Position numbers and translations under genes: made by a program. The notes beneath the pieces were generated by a model. That model did no database searches, was not told where the DNA came from, and saw only the letters and a list, made by a program, of their open reading frames with translations. A stretch of 64,000 nucleotides of DNA from JACKIC01 sp964392305. GTDB taxonomy: Bacteria > Planctomycetota > UBA1135 > UBA2386. Where the stretch lies: positions 1 to 64,000 of the forward strand of contig CAYMPV010000020.1 in NCBI GenBank assembly GCA_964392305.1. Direction: 5' to 3'. Position 1 is the stretch's first letter; each line of letters opens with the position of its first letter. Shown in pieces: positions 27,653 through 36,363 of this stretch.

Positions 27653-29756
27653 CGCACACCTCCTGCAACCAACGTTCGTGCATCGGGCCGCTCGTGAGCT
27701 GAGACCATGGCGGCTGCGTCGCGTCCGGTTCGGCACCGGCGCGCAGCCGCAGCGCCATGGCTTCGAACGAGGCCGGGTCGACGTTGATTGCGTTCAGCAG
27801 CGTGTCGGCCTGCTCGGGGGACGCAAGGAAGTCGGTCGGGATCAGACGCAGGTCGAGGTCGCTGCCCTGTTGCAGCAGCGTCGCGAGCGAGACCGGCGGT
27901 GACTCCAGCAGCTTCCTCAGTTCCATCGCGGCCGGTGCATCGAGAACGTCGGCGCCGGCCAGCAGGGAGGACAAGCGCGACGACTCGTCGCGACCGAGCG
28001 GCGAGGATGCGGTGTGGGCGTGCCGCAAGCGCGCACCCGCGAACCAGATCGCCGCGGCCTCGCCCGCGCCCTGCAGCCAGGCCATCTCGGCGACGCTGCG
28101 CGCCCGTTCGTAGTCGGCGTCGCCGGCGAGGCCCGCAACCAGCAGTTCGACGAGCCACCGGTCGGGGCCCTCGGCGGGAAGGCGCCGCGCCAGATCGCGC
28201 AGCGCCGCGATGCGCCCGGCGCGAGGCGAGAGGCGGAGCGTGAGCAACGCCGCGACACCGGGCTCTGCGTCCGACAGTCGGGCGCCGACCGTGCGCAGGA
28301 CCCGGCGATCGCGACAGACCGCGTGGGCCGCGATCAGCGCGAGCGTCGCGACGTGTTCGCGGTTGGTGCTGGCCGGCAACGCGAGCAGCGGCTGCAGCAT
28401 CTGCCAGGCCTCGGCAGCATCACCGCGCGACAGCAGGCGCGCCGCGGCGGTCGCGGCGTCGACGGCCTCGGGTGCGTCTTCGTCTCGGCTCTCTCGGAAC
28501 AGACGCCGGCGGCGCAACTCGTCGCAATCGCTCCAGAGTTCGGGCGCGTCGACCACGAGTGGCAAGACGCGGTAGGCACACAGCCAGGCCAGACAAGCCT
28601 GCGGCCGCGCGGCGGGGCCAGCAGGTTCGAGATCGGCGATGGCGGCATGGTACTCACCGTGTTGCAGGCGCATGCGACCGAGCGTCAGGCCCGAAGCCGG
28701 AGCCGCGTCGCGAACGGCGTCCCGATCCATCGTCGGGGCAGGTGCATCGCTCCACGCCGAGGCGCCGATCGCGCCGATCGCCGTCGCCGCGAGCAGGGCC
28801 GCTGCGATCCAGGGCCAGCGGCGAGGCGAACCTTCCACCGCGTCGGTATCGACCGCCGCGCGCAACGCCGCTGCAAACGCGCCGGCCGTTGGCCAGCGCT
28901 GGGTGCGTTCCTTGGCCAAGGCACGCTGCACGACCTCGTCGATCGCGATCGGCACCTCGGGCCGCGCGGTCGACGGCGGCCGCGGCACCAGCGATTCGAC
29001 GAGCTTGAGCACCGCGAACACGTTGGCACCTTGGAATGGGTTGCTGCCGGTCAGCAGTTCGTAGGTCAACACGCCGAGCGCGTGAACGTCGCAGCGTTCG
29101 TCGACCTCGTCGCCGGCATCGAGCAGTTGTTCTGGCGCCATGTACTGCGGCGTGCCGACGATCTCGCCGGTGCGCGTCACGGGGGCGCCGCCGTCGCGCG
29201 CACGGGCGATCCCGAAATCGAGAACGCGCACACGACCGTCGTCGGCGCGCAGCACGTTCTCGGGCTTGATGTCGCGGTGCAGGACCCCGCAGGCGTGCGC
29301 GGCAACCAGCACGTCGGCGGTCTCGGCGCACAACCTCACCGCCTCCGCCACCGGTACGGGGCCATCGGCGAGCAGGTCGCGCAGGCTCCTGCCGCTGACG
29401 TGCTCGAGCACGAGGTACGGGCGATCGCCGAAGACGTCGCAATCGAGTACCCGCACGACGCCCGGGTGGTCCACGGCGGCCTGCAGGCGGGCCTCACGCG
29501 CGAACCGTTCGCGCAGAGCAGAGACGTCCTCGGCCTGCGGCGGCGGCATCAGCTTGATCGCGACCTTGGTGCCGAGTTCGGCATGGTGCGCGAGGTAGAC
29601 CTCACCCATGCCGCCGGCCGCGAGCGGACGATCGAGCACGAAATCACCGAGCCGGGCAGGAACCGGCCGCTGCGCACAATGTGGGCACAGGTCCGGCAGC
29701 GCGCTGACATCCGCCAACGTGACCACACGACCGCAACCTGAGCATCGGATCTGCAC
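27639..29756 (-). CDS. zinc-ribbon Ser/Thr protein kinase with membrane helix
   Basis: This 705-residue protein opens with a zinc-ribbon-like pair of CxxC motifs (Cys5/Cys8, Cys24/Cys27). The Hanks-type kinase domain is at about 37-300: AAGGMGEVYLAHH, Lys68 in VAIKLM, HRDIKPENVL, DFGIAR and GTPQYMAPEQ. A membrane helix (WPWIAAALLAATAIGAIGA) leads to a roughly 330-residue helical C-terminal part. The GTG at 29756 lies 2 nt after the VWA gene stop and sets the zinc ribbon at the very N-terminus. It is the middle gene of a VWA-kinase-sigma operon. Confidence 0.9.
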   Translation of the reverse strand: MQIRCSGCGRVVTLADVSALPDLCPHCAQRPVPARLGDFVLDRPLAAGGMGEVYLAHHAELGTKVAIKLMPPPQAEDVSALRERFAREARLQAAVDHPGVVRVLDCDVFGDRPYLVLEHVSGRSLRDLLADGPVPVAEAVRLCAETADVLVAAHACGVLHRDIKPENVLRADDGRVRVLDFGIARARDGGAPVTRTGEIVGTPQYMAPEQLLDAGDEVDERCDVHALGVLTYELLTGSNPFQGANVFAVLKLVESLVPRPPSTARPEVPIAIDEVVQRALAKERTQRWPTAGAFAAALRAAVDTDAVEGSPRRWPWIAAALLAATAIGAIGASAWSDAPAPTMDRDAVRDAAPASGLTLGRMRLQHGEYHAAIADLEPAGPAARPQACLAWLCAYRVLPLVVDAPELWSDCDELRRRRLFRESRDEDAPEAVDAATAAARLLSRGDAAEAWQMLQPLLALPASTNREHVATLALIAAHAVCRDRRVLRTVGARLSDAEPGVAALLTLRLSPRAGRIAALRDLARRLPAEGPDRWLVELLVAGLAGDADYERARSVAEMAWLQGAGEAAAIWFAGARLRHAHTASSPLGRDESSRLSSLLAGADVLDAPAAMELRKLLESPPVSLATLLQQGSDLDLRLIPTDFLASPEQADTLLNAINVDPASFEAMALRLRAGAEPDATQPPWSQLTSGPMHERWLQEVCGGVQ

Positions 29757-29758
29757 GT

Positions 29759-31141
29759 TCAGATGTCGCGGAAACGATCGACGTAGCGGCTCAGCGTCGT
29801 GCTGTAGGCCTCGGCCATGGCGCGCACCCGCGCGACATCGACGTCGTCGTCGCTGCCGAACTGTGCCCGACTGAAACGCAGGGCGTTCTGCAGCGCCCGA
29901 TCGGCGGCGGCCCACCGTCTGGCGGTCGACAACACCGCCATCTCGTGCATGCCTTCGGCCAGCACGGCGATCGTGTAGTTCTTGCGAACCTCCGGATCGC
30001 GCAGCAGCTCTTGCCGACCAGCGAGCACGGTGAGCGCTTCGTCGACCTCGACGTGCCTCTTCTCGCCCTTGGCACGGAACGACAGCTCGCCACGAACGGC
30101 AAGCCGCAGCTCGCCAGCCGATGACCGCGACCGCGCGCGGCAGACGACGAGCACGACGCCGGTTGCGCCGCGATTGAGGTTGGGAAGGTCGACCTCGAGT
30201 CGATCGCGGCTCTGCTTGAATTCGTGGCCGATGACCCGCACCAACTCGAGATCGCGCGGCAGCTCGACGTGCAGCGCGACCCGGCGGGCCACGGGGGCCA
30301 CCAGGCCCTCGTGTTCTTCGACGAAGACCTTCTGCACGTCCTGGGCGTCGGCGACGTAGTGGAACAGGCCACGGCCGCCGCGTGCCAGCCGATCGAGCAG
30401 CGCGACGTCGAGGTTGCGGCCGACGCCGATGGTCGAGAGATCTACGTCCTCGGCGGTGAATGCGCCGGCGTCGGCGAGGATCCGCTCGGCATTCGTCTCG
30501 CCGCGGTTGGCGATGCCGTCGGTCAGCAGCAGCACGCGGTTGCTGGAGTCACGTGCGGCGTGGGCAGCGACCTCGCGCAGCCCGAGCATCAATCCACCGT
30601 GCAGGTTGGTCGCGCCGCCCGGCTCGATGGCGGCGATCGCGTCGCGCAGCCACCGGCCGTCGCCGAGCAGGCAACTGGCAGCGTCGAGCGTGGCCTCGCT
30701 GTCGTAGGTGATCAGCGCGACCCGATCTTGCGGCCGCAGGCGGCCGAGGAACGCTTCGAGCGCGCGCTTGACCTCGATGAGCTTGCCGGCCTCGGCCATC
30801 GAACCGCTGCGGTCGATGACGAGGCCGAGATTGAGCGGCGGCAGATCGCTGCGATCGTTGCCGGGGGCCGTCGTGTAGCCGAACTGCAGCACCACCTCGT
30901 CACCGGCGCCGACCGCTTCGTTGCCGAAGCGCAGCTGCAGCATGACGTCGTCATCGCCGCGCGGCAGCGGCAGCCGGTGGCGGTGGTAGTTGACGATGTC
31001 GGTGACCGCGACTTCGAGCGCGGTCGGCAACCGGCCGAGCGCGGCGGCCTCGCGGGTGCGGGCGTGACCAAACTCGGACTGCGCCGCCTGAGCGGGCAGC
31101 ACGGACACGAAAGCGAGCAGGGAACAGGCGATCAGGCGCAT
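29759..31141 (-). CDS. secreted von Willebrand factor A domain protein
   Basis: This 460-residue protein has a signal peptide ending in AQA (about 20). A conserved beta region (about 30-100) precedes a VWA domain with an intact MIDAS: DRSGS near residue 110, a threonine in GGATN, and LLLTDG. The layout matches the secreted VWA proteins of planctomycetes and related phyla that bind ligands through a metal. It is the first gene of the operon that continues with the zinc-ribbon kinase and the sigma factor, so it may be the extracytoplasmic input or the main target of that module. Confidence 0.85.
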   Translation of the reverse strand: MRLIACSLLAFVSVLPAQAAQSEFGHARTREAAALGRLPTALEVAVTDIVNYHRHRLPLPRGDDDVMLQLRFGNEAVGAGDEVVLQFGYTTAPGNDRSDLPPLNLGLVIDRSGSMAEAGKLIEVKRALEAFLGRLRPQDRVALITYDSEATLDAASCLLGDGRWLRDAIAAIEPGGATNLHGGLMLGLREVAAHAARDSSNRVLLLTDGIANRGETNAERILADAGAFTAEDVDLSTIGVGRNLDVALLDRLARGGRGLFHYVADAQDVQKVFVEEHEGLVAPVARRVALHVELPRDLELVRVIGHEFKQSRDRLEVDLPNLNRGATGVVLVVCRARSRSSAGELRLAVRGELSFRAKGEKRHVEVDEALTVLAGRQELLRDPEVRKNYTIAVLAEGMHEMAVLSTARRWAAADRALQNALRFSRAQFGSDDDVDVARVRAMAEAYSTTLSRYVDRFRDI

Positions 31142-31296
31142 TGGAGAGTCTCCTCGGGTCAGGAACGACCGAGTGACCCGGGAGCGCCCCAGACCTTACC
31201 GCAGACTCCCGATTCTTCCGCCGCGTCCACGATCGCCGCTTCCGGGACGCATGTAAGGTCCGGGCGAGCCACGGGTCTGTAGTGCGAGGACACACC

Positions 31297-32853
31297 ATGA
31301 ACTTCGCACCCGCACTTCTCGCCCTCTTCCTCGTTCCCCTGCTGCCCTCGGCACTGCCGGCCCAGGGGGGGCACCGCGACGTGCCCCCAGGGCGTGCCGT
31401 CGCGCAGGACAAACTGCTGTCGTTCGGCGCCGCGGACGCCTGGGACGTGATCGTCGTGCCAGGCGAGGTCTTGCACTGCACGGTCGACACCAGCCAGTTC
31501 GATCCCGTGCTCGCTCTCGTCGATCAGAATGGCGAACGGCTCGCGGTCGACGACGGCCGGGGTTCGCACAGCGAACTGCGCTACATGGCCAGGGCCGCGG
31601 GCAAGCTGCGCTTTTCGGTGCAGGGCTTCGAGGGCCGGGGTGGCGGCAACTACCGGTTCTGGCTCGAACGTTACCGCACCGAGGTGCTGACGCTCGGCAC
31701 GACCATCGAACACGAGTTCGGCCCCGAACAGTGGTGGCACTACCGGGTCGCCGTGCACGCCGGTGACATGCTCGTGCCGACGGTCACGGGCGATGGCCAC
31801 CTCGTCGCCGTGCTCGACGATGAGCAGGCTCAGCTGACCGACTACAACGGCGGCTACGCAGCGTCGCGCGACGGTGAGGTCACCTTGCGCGTAGAGGGCG
31901 GGCAGCGGTGTCTGGCGCGCACGCTCGTGCAAGTCGCGCGGCAGTTCGATCTGCCCGAGTCGGGTCGCCTCGACGGTGAGATCCCGGCGTTCGGCATGCA
32001 CCACATCACCGTGCACCTGACGCCAGGCGCCTGGGCCTTCGACGTCGACTTCCCGGCGCGTGACCAACCGGTCGGCTTTCGCGAACGCGCTCCCGGGCGC
32101 GAGCCTCGTTTCGTCTGGACCGGCAACCTCGACAAGAACGGCCGCCATCGCCGGTGGCTCATCGTGCGCGAAGCGTTCGACGGCGAGCTCAACTTCCGCA
32201 ACGCCCACGCTCTCCCCGCTGTGTACTCGGGCCGCTTCGTGCCGCTAGCGACGCCACTCGCCGCCGACACCGACTTCGCCGGCACGCTGCCGCTCGGCGA
32301 GGGCCTCGTCTACGACCTGCCCGCGTGCCCCGGGGATGTGATTGCGCTCGACCTCGCGTCCACGGCGTTCGACGCGCAGTTCGACCTGTGGAGTCCGCGC
32401 GGCCAGGTCTGGTCGTTCGACGACCGCAGCGCAACCGACCTGAACCCGCGGCACGACGGCTTCCTCGTCCACGAACCAGGCACGTGGCGTGTGCTCGTCT
32501 ACTCACCGGGCGGTCACGGCAGCGGCGCGTTCCGCCTGCGCTGCGCCCGCCTCCCCGTCGAGACGATCGCGATCGGCGAGACGCGGCCGGTCGAACTGCA
32601 CGGCGCCGACCGCTGGATGCGCCTCGCGATGGCTGAGCACGAGCCGATCTGGCTGTCCTTCACGAGTCGCACCTTCGATGCGTCACTCACGATCGTGGCG
32701 CCGGATGGGCGGGACCTCGGCACGTTCGAGGGCGGAGGCCTCGACGGCGACGTGCTCGCCGCGTTCCGGGCCGAGCGCGCCGGCACCTATACGGTTGTCC
32801 TGCGTGCGCGCAGCGGCCAGGGGCGAGGCGAGCTGCGGGTGATCTGCCCGTGA
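31297..32853 (+). CDS. large secreted protein with PPC-like beta domains
   Basis: This 518-residue protein has a signal peptide ending LPAQ (23). The mature part repeats a beta-sandwich pattern like bacterial pre-peptidase C-terminal domains: D-------FDPVLALVDQNGERLAVDDG, FDAQFDLWSPRGQVWSFDD and FDASLTIVAPDGRDLGTFEG, each followed by an AGTY/PGTW-type strand. There is no catalytic domain. It may bind polysaccharide or protein outside the cell. GAGGA precedes the ATG at 31297. Confidence 0.65.
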   Translation: MNFAPALLALFLVPLLPSALPAQGGHRDVPPGRAVAQDKLLSFGAADAWDVIVVPGEVLHCTVDTSQFDPVLALVDQNGERLAVDDGRGSHSELRYMARAAGKLRFSVQGFEGRGGGNYRFWLERYRTEVLTLGTTIEHEFGPEQWWHYRVAVHAGDMLVPTVTGDGHLVAVLDDEQAQLTDYNGGYAASRDGEVTLRVEGGQRCLARTLVQVARQFDLPESGRLDGEIPAFGMHHITVHLTPGAWAFDVDFPARDQPVGFRERAPGREPRFVWTGNLDKNGRHRRWLIVREAFDGELNFRNAHALPAVYSGRFVPLATPLAADTDFAGTLPLGEGLVYDLPACPGDVIALDLASTAFDAQFDLWSPRGQVWSFDDRSATDLNPRHDGFLVHEPGTWRVLVYSPGGHGSGAFRLRCARLPVETIAIGETRPVELHGADRWMRLAMAEHEPIWLSFTSRTFDASLTIVAPDGRDLGTFEGGGLDGDVLAAFRAERAGTYTVVLRARSGQGRGELRVICP

Positions 32854-32966
32854 AGTGCATGCACGACAGTTCGTCAGCGACGACGCCTGCCCGACCACCG
32901 CGCATCGCCGCCTCCAACCCTCACCACATCTTGAACCAGGGTCGCCGCGAGCCGACAGTTCGCGCC

Positions 32967-33320
32967 ATGCCGAGCAAGATCGACTGGTACTACCACCGCA
33001 AGGGTTGAACGAGCTGCAAGCGCTCCGACGCGTTCCTCACGAACGCCGGAGCGACCGTCCGTGAGACGGTCGACGCCAGCAAGCAGCGGTTCGGCCCCAA
33101 GGACCTCGCCGCGCTGTTCGCCGACGCGAACAAGGTCGTCGTCGCCAAGGGCAAGAAGGTCGTGACGTTCGAGCCGGGCAAGGCCGGCTTCGACGCGCAG
33201 GAGTTCGCGAAGGTCGTGATCGGGCCCTCGGGCAACCTGCGCGCGCCGACGATCCGCAGCGGCAAGACGTGGCTCGTCGGGTTCTCCGCAGAGGCATACG
33301 GCGAGCGCTTCGACAGCTGA
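32967..33320 (+). CDS. ArsC/Spx-family protein, candidate selenoprotein (UTSC)
   Basis: Read through one in-frame TGA at 33006-33008, this is a 117-residue ArsC/Spx-fold protein: MPSKIDWYYHRKG-U-TSCKRSDAFL. Spx and ArsC relatives have Cys-T-S-Cys at this point, so the TGA again replaces the first Cys and Cys17 is kept. The rest reads cleanly to the C-terminus, including KDLAALFADANKVVVAKGKK and the family's closing LRAPTIRSGKTWLVGFSAE. NCBI, to my recollection, names an ArsC family (seleno)protein with this type of sequence. The likely role is thiol redox chemistry or reductive detoxification in the cytosol; arsenate reduction is not established. Without read-through the product would be a 13-residue peptide. 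Confidence 0.85.
33006..33008 (+). other. in-frame TGA, proposed selenocysteine codon (Sec14)
   Basis: The codon order is ggt-tga-acg-agc-tgc, G-U-T-S-C, matching the Spx motif C-T-S-C. It is the only stop in the frame between 32967 and 33318. Confidence 0.82.
33021..33071 (+). promoter_or_regulatory. two hairpins downstream of the ArsC-like TGA, candidate SECIS
   Basis: Hairpin 1 (33021-33053) has 13 bp, CGCTCCG/CGGAGCG plus GCGTTC/GAACGC, with a CTCAC loop 27 nt after the TGA. Hairpin 2 (33053-33071) is GACCGTC/GACGGTC with a CGTGA loop containing GU, 51 nt after the TGA. Hairpin 1 has the better spacing but no loop GU; hairpin 2 has the GU but is far away. Either could serve SelB. Confidence 0.45.
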
Positions 33321-33363
33321 GCACGCGCGCCACTGCTTACCTGGTCCCAGGCCGCGACGCTCG

Positions 33364-34299
33364 TCACGACGCGGCGATCGGCTCGGCCCGATGTGGGAGC
33401 CGGATGCGCAGCAAAGCGCCGCCGAGTTGCGGCGAGTCACCGACGCCCACGCTGCCGCCGAGCCCTTCGGTGCACGCGCGGACCGAGAACAAGCCCAGAC
33501 CGTTGCCGTCGGACTTGGTCGTCGTCAAGCTCTCGAACAAGGTCGGCCACCGATCGCGCGGGATGCCCGGGCCTGAATCCTCGACGTCGATCTGCACGTA
33601 GTCGTCGTGTTCGGCGACCGTGACGACGACCCGGCCGCCGCGACCCGCCGCCTCCGCGGCGTTGAGCACGAGGTTGGAGACGATCTGATGAACGAGCAGC
33701 GGTCGCGTCTCGGCCGTCGCCGAACCCGAACTCGTCACCGTGATCGTGCAGCCGCGCAGGCTCTCGTGGCGGCGCAATCCGCGCACCGCATCGCGCACCA
33801 TCGAATCGATGTCGAGGAACTCGGGTTCGCTGTCGTCGCTGCGCAGCGCCGCCGCGACGAGTCGCCGATTGAGATCCACGAGCCGATCGACCGCGGTCTG
33901 CAACCGCGCGATGCTGGCCGCGTCGAGGTTGCCGCCGCCGTCGCCGAGCATGTCCAATTCGCCGAGCAGGGTCGTCAGCACGTTGTTCGCATCGTGCGCA
34001 ACCGACGCGGCCATCATGCCGGCGAAGATCTTGCCCTGGTTGGCGAGGATCACCCGTTCGCGCTTCGCCAGTTCGGCGGCGTCGTTCAGGATCCGCCGCA
34101 TCGCGAACTGACCGGCGAAGAACACCAGCAGGGTCGTGACGATCACGAAGCCGATGCCCTTCATCTCCTCGAGGTGGCGCAGGTCCTCGACGCTGCTCGC
34201 GAAGTGGGCGGCGACACGCCCCGAATAGACGATGTACAGCGAAGACACGAGCCCATAGGCCAAGGCCATCGTCAGGGCGTACGTCGTGCTCTTCTCCAT
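33364..34299 (-). CDS. membrane sensor histidine kinase
   Basis: This 311-residue protein has two membrane helices near the N-terminus (about 8-25 and 50-70) with a short loop between them. The phosphoacceptor region is SVAHDANNVLTTLLGEL, and a GHKL ATPase domain follows: NLVLNAAEAAG, DSGPGIP and GNGLGLFSVR. The H-D-x-N-N form of the H-box is that of NtrB/HisKA_4-like kinases. No response regulator is adjacent, so it is an orphan. The ATG at 34299 begins directly before the first helix. Confidence 0.86.
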   Translation of the reverse strand: MEKSTTYALTMALAYGLVSSLYIVYSGRVAAHFASSVEDLRHLEEMKGIGFVIVTTLLVFFAGQFAMRRILNDAAELAKRERVILANQGKIFAGMMAASVAHDANNVLTTLLGELDMLGDGGGNLDAASIARLQTAVDRLVDLNRRLVAAALRSDDSEPEFLDIDSMVRDAVRGLRRHESLRGCTITVTSSGSATAETRPLLVHQIVSNLVLNAAEAAGRGGRVVVTVAEHDDYVQIDVEDSGPGIPRDRWPTLFESLTTTKSDGNGLGLFSVRACTEGLGGSVGVGDSPQLGGALLRIRLPHRAEPIAAS

Positions 34300-34426
34300 G
34301 CGCTTCGCCGCGAGCCAGCCGGTGTCAGACGGCAAGGATCCAAGACTGGTTCTGCGGAAGCAAGGCCCGGGAGTCCGGGAGCCCGTGCGACATCCCGCGT
34401 CGCGGTTCGAGTGGCTGTCGCCTTGC

Positions 34427-36115
34427 TCAGCGTGCCTTCGGCAGCCACAGGAACTCGATCTTCGTCCTCGGCGAGCCGCGCTGAAGGATGCGCACGCTCG
34501 CGCGGCCACCGTCCGCCGTGTGCACGTAGAAGTGTTCGCTCTTCGGATCGCGCACGTCGCTGTGCACGCGGGTGACCTTCCCGGGTTCGCCGATGCCCGT
34601 GAAGTCGCCGAACGCGAACGCCGCGGCCGGCTGCACCCCCGCGGCGCCCTCGAAACTCACGGATGCCGCCCCACCGGCGCTGCTGACGAACGCGAGGTCG
34701 CAGGGTTGACCGTTGGGCACCATGGCGCCCGTGCGGAACACGATGCCACCGTTCTGGGCCTCCAGCACCGCCGTTCCGTGAACCGCGTCGGGACCGAACG
34801 TATGCACGTGGATCGTCACGGGCTCGGACACGTCGCCGCCGCGCGACACGGCGCTCACGTCGATCGAATGCAGGGCGTCACGCGGCAGACCGGCGAGCCG
34901 AGCAGTCGTCTCCTGCGTGACGATCGGCGCACCGCCGTTCACGGCCACGCGGTAGTTCTCGGCGTCGGCAGCGGCCTGCCAGCGCAGCACCACGGCGCCG
35001 TTCTCGACGGAGGACTTCGCCTCGGTGATCGGTGGCTGCATGATGCGACGCCCGTCCGGAAGGAAGACGCTGTGCACACGCATCCCGCTGCGCAGATCGT
35101 CGCCGTCCATGGGCTCGAGCCACAACTTGCCGCAGCGACCGTCGGGCAATTCGATGGCCAGCACGTCGCGTTCGTCGAGACGGCCGTAGCTGGGCGGGTA
35201 GGGACCGGGAGGAAGAGCATGCGTCGCCCGATAGACGCCTTCGCCCGCACCGAGCTTGAGCACGCCACCACCCGGCACGTAGACGCCATACAGGTAGAAC
35301 ACGACCTCGGCGTCCTCGACCGCAACTTCACCGGTCGACAGCCGCAGGCCGCCGGTCGCGTCGTACCAGCGACCCGGGAACTCGGTGACCTGCCGAACCG
35401 CCGGCCGACGCGGCCCGTGCTGCACGACATCGGCAGGTAGCGACACCGCCGCGCCGATGAGGCCACGCACGCGGATCCGGTAGTTGCCCTTCGGATCGAG
35501 GCCCTCCAGCGCGATCGAACGTCCCTGCACCATGTGTTTGTCAACGCGTTCGCCGCTCACCTCGACGAGCCACCGCGACGCGACGCCGTCCCAGCTCACA
35601 TGCAGCTTGTCGTCCTGCCAGTGGGTCTCGAGCCCGGTCGGCGGCGGCAGGAACACCGGATCCGCGGGGGGCACGACGACCCATCGCAACACGGCCGATG
35701 CCGTGCTGTAGGGGTCGGACACCGCGAGCGACACGCGCGCGACCCCGCGATCCGTCTTCACGAACAGCAGCAGGCTGTTGCTGTCCCGGCGCGTGATGCG
35801 CACCCGCTCCGTCGACCACGAGTCGGGATCGGGCGATGCGTCGCCGGTCATCGCGGGTTGGGCCCCGCGCAGCGCCTGCAGGAAGAACCCGGCACCGTCG
35901 CGATCGAACCGCAGGTCCGCCTCGAACACGCGCAGCTTCGCCACGGGCAGCACCGCGCCGCTATCGAGGTCGACGAGCCCGCCGGGCGGGATGATCTCGA
36001 CGCGTTCCGTCGGCAGGTCATCGGGTTCCTGGGCGGGGATCAGGCTGGCCGTTGCGGCCAGGGCCGCGAGCAAGGCGAGCGTGGGCGAACTGTTCCTGGC
36101 AGGAATGGAGTGCAT
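34427..36115 (-). CDS. large secreted protein with fibronectin-III-like domains, unknown
   Basis: This 562-residue protein has a signal peptide ending IPAQ (about 28). At least two Fn3-like sandwiches are visible: PPPTGLETHWQDDKLHVSWDG...GNYRIRVRG, and VLRWQAAADAENYRVAVNGG...HSIDVSAVSRGGDVSEP. The rest is beta-rich without a named domain and no catalytic motif was found. It is divergent from the discoidin-like protein gene, 248 nt away. Confidence 0.65.
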   Translation of the reverse strand: MHSIPARNSSPTLALLAALAATASLIPAQEPDDLPTERVEIIPPGGLVDLDSGAVLPVAKLRVFEADLRFDRDGAGFFLQALRGAQPAMTGDASPDPDSWSTERVRITRRDSNSLLLFVKTDRGVARVSLAVSDPYSTASAVLRWVVVPPADPVFLPPPTGLETHWQDDKLHVSWDGVASRWLVEVSGERVDKHMVQGRSIALEGLDPKGNYRIRVRGLIGAAVSLPADVVQHGPRRPAVRQVTEFPGRWYDATGGLRLSTGEVAVEDAEVVFYLYGVYVPGGGVLKLGAGEGVYRATHALPPGPYPPSYGRLDERDVLAIELPDGRCGKLWLEPMDGDDLRSGMRVHSVFLPDGRRIMQPPITEAKSSVENGAVVLRWQAAADAENYRVAVNGGAPIVTQETTARLAGLPRDALHSIDVSAVSRGGDVSEPVTIHVHTFGPDAVHGTAVLEAQNGGIVFRTGAMVPNGQPCDLAFVSSAGGAASVSFEGAAGVQPAAAFAFGDFTGIGEPGKVTRVHSDVRDPKSEHFYVHTADGGRASVRILQRGSPRTKIEFLWLPKAR

Positions 36116-36363
36116 GCGTTGGCTGCTGATGGTGGTCGCGGCGGCGTTCTTCCCAGCATCGCATCGATTCGCGCCGGGTGTACGGGTGCCCCCAGCACAG
36201 ACCCCGCCCACGGACCCGGCACCCCGCGTACGTCACCAGGTGCCGCCGCGGACGGGTTGACGCCGGCGGCGAGGACAAGGACGGTATCCGCCCCACTCCC
36301 TCCAAGGCCCAGGAAACGGCCCGGAGTCCCTGGCTCACCTTCCGCTTCTCGCAGGAGTCGACC

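Larger units (their letters stand above)
32997..33075 (+). repeat. copy 1 of an approximately 80-bp duplicated selenoprotein segment
   Basis: This stretch of the ArsC-like gene, from CGCAAGGGT before the TGA to GACGGTC, recurs at 41482-41565. I find four substitutions (at 33006, 33039, 33053 and 33071) and then a short insertion in the second copy. Confidence 0.85.
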
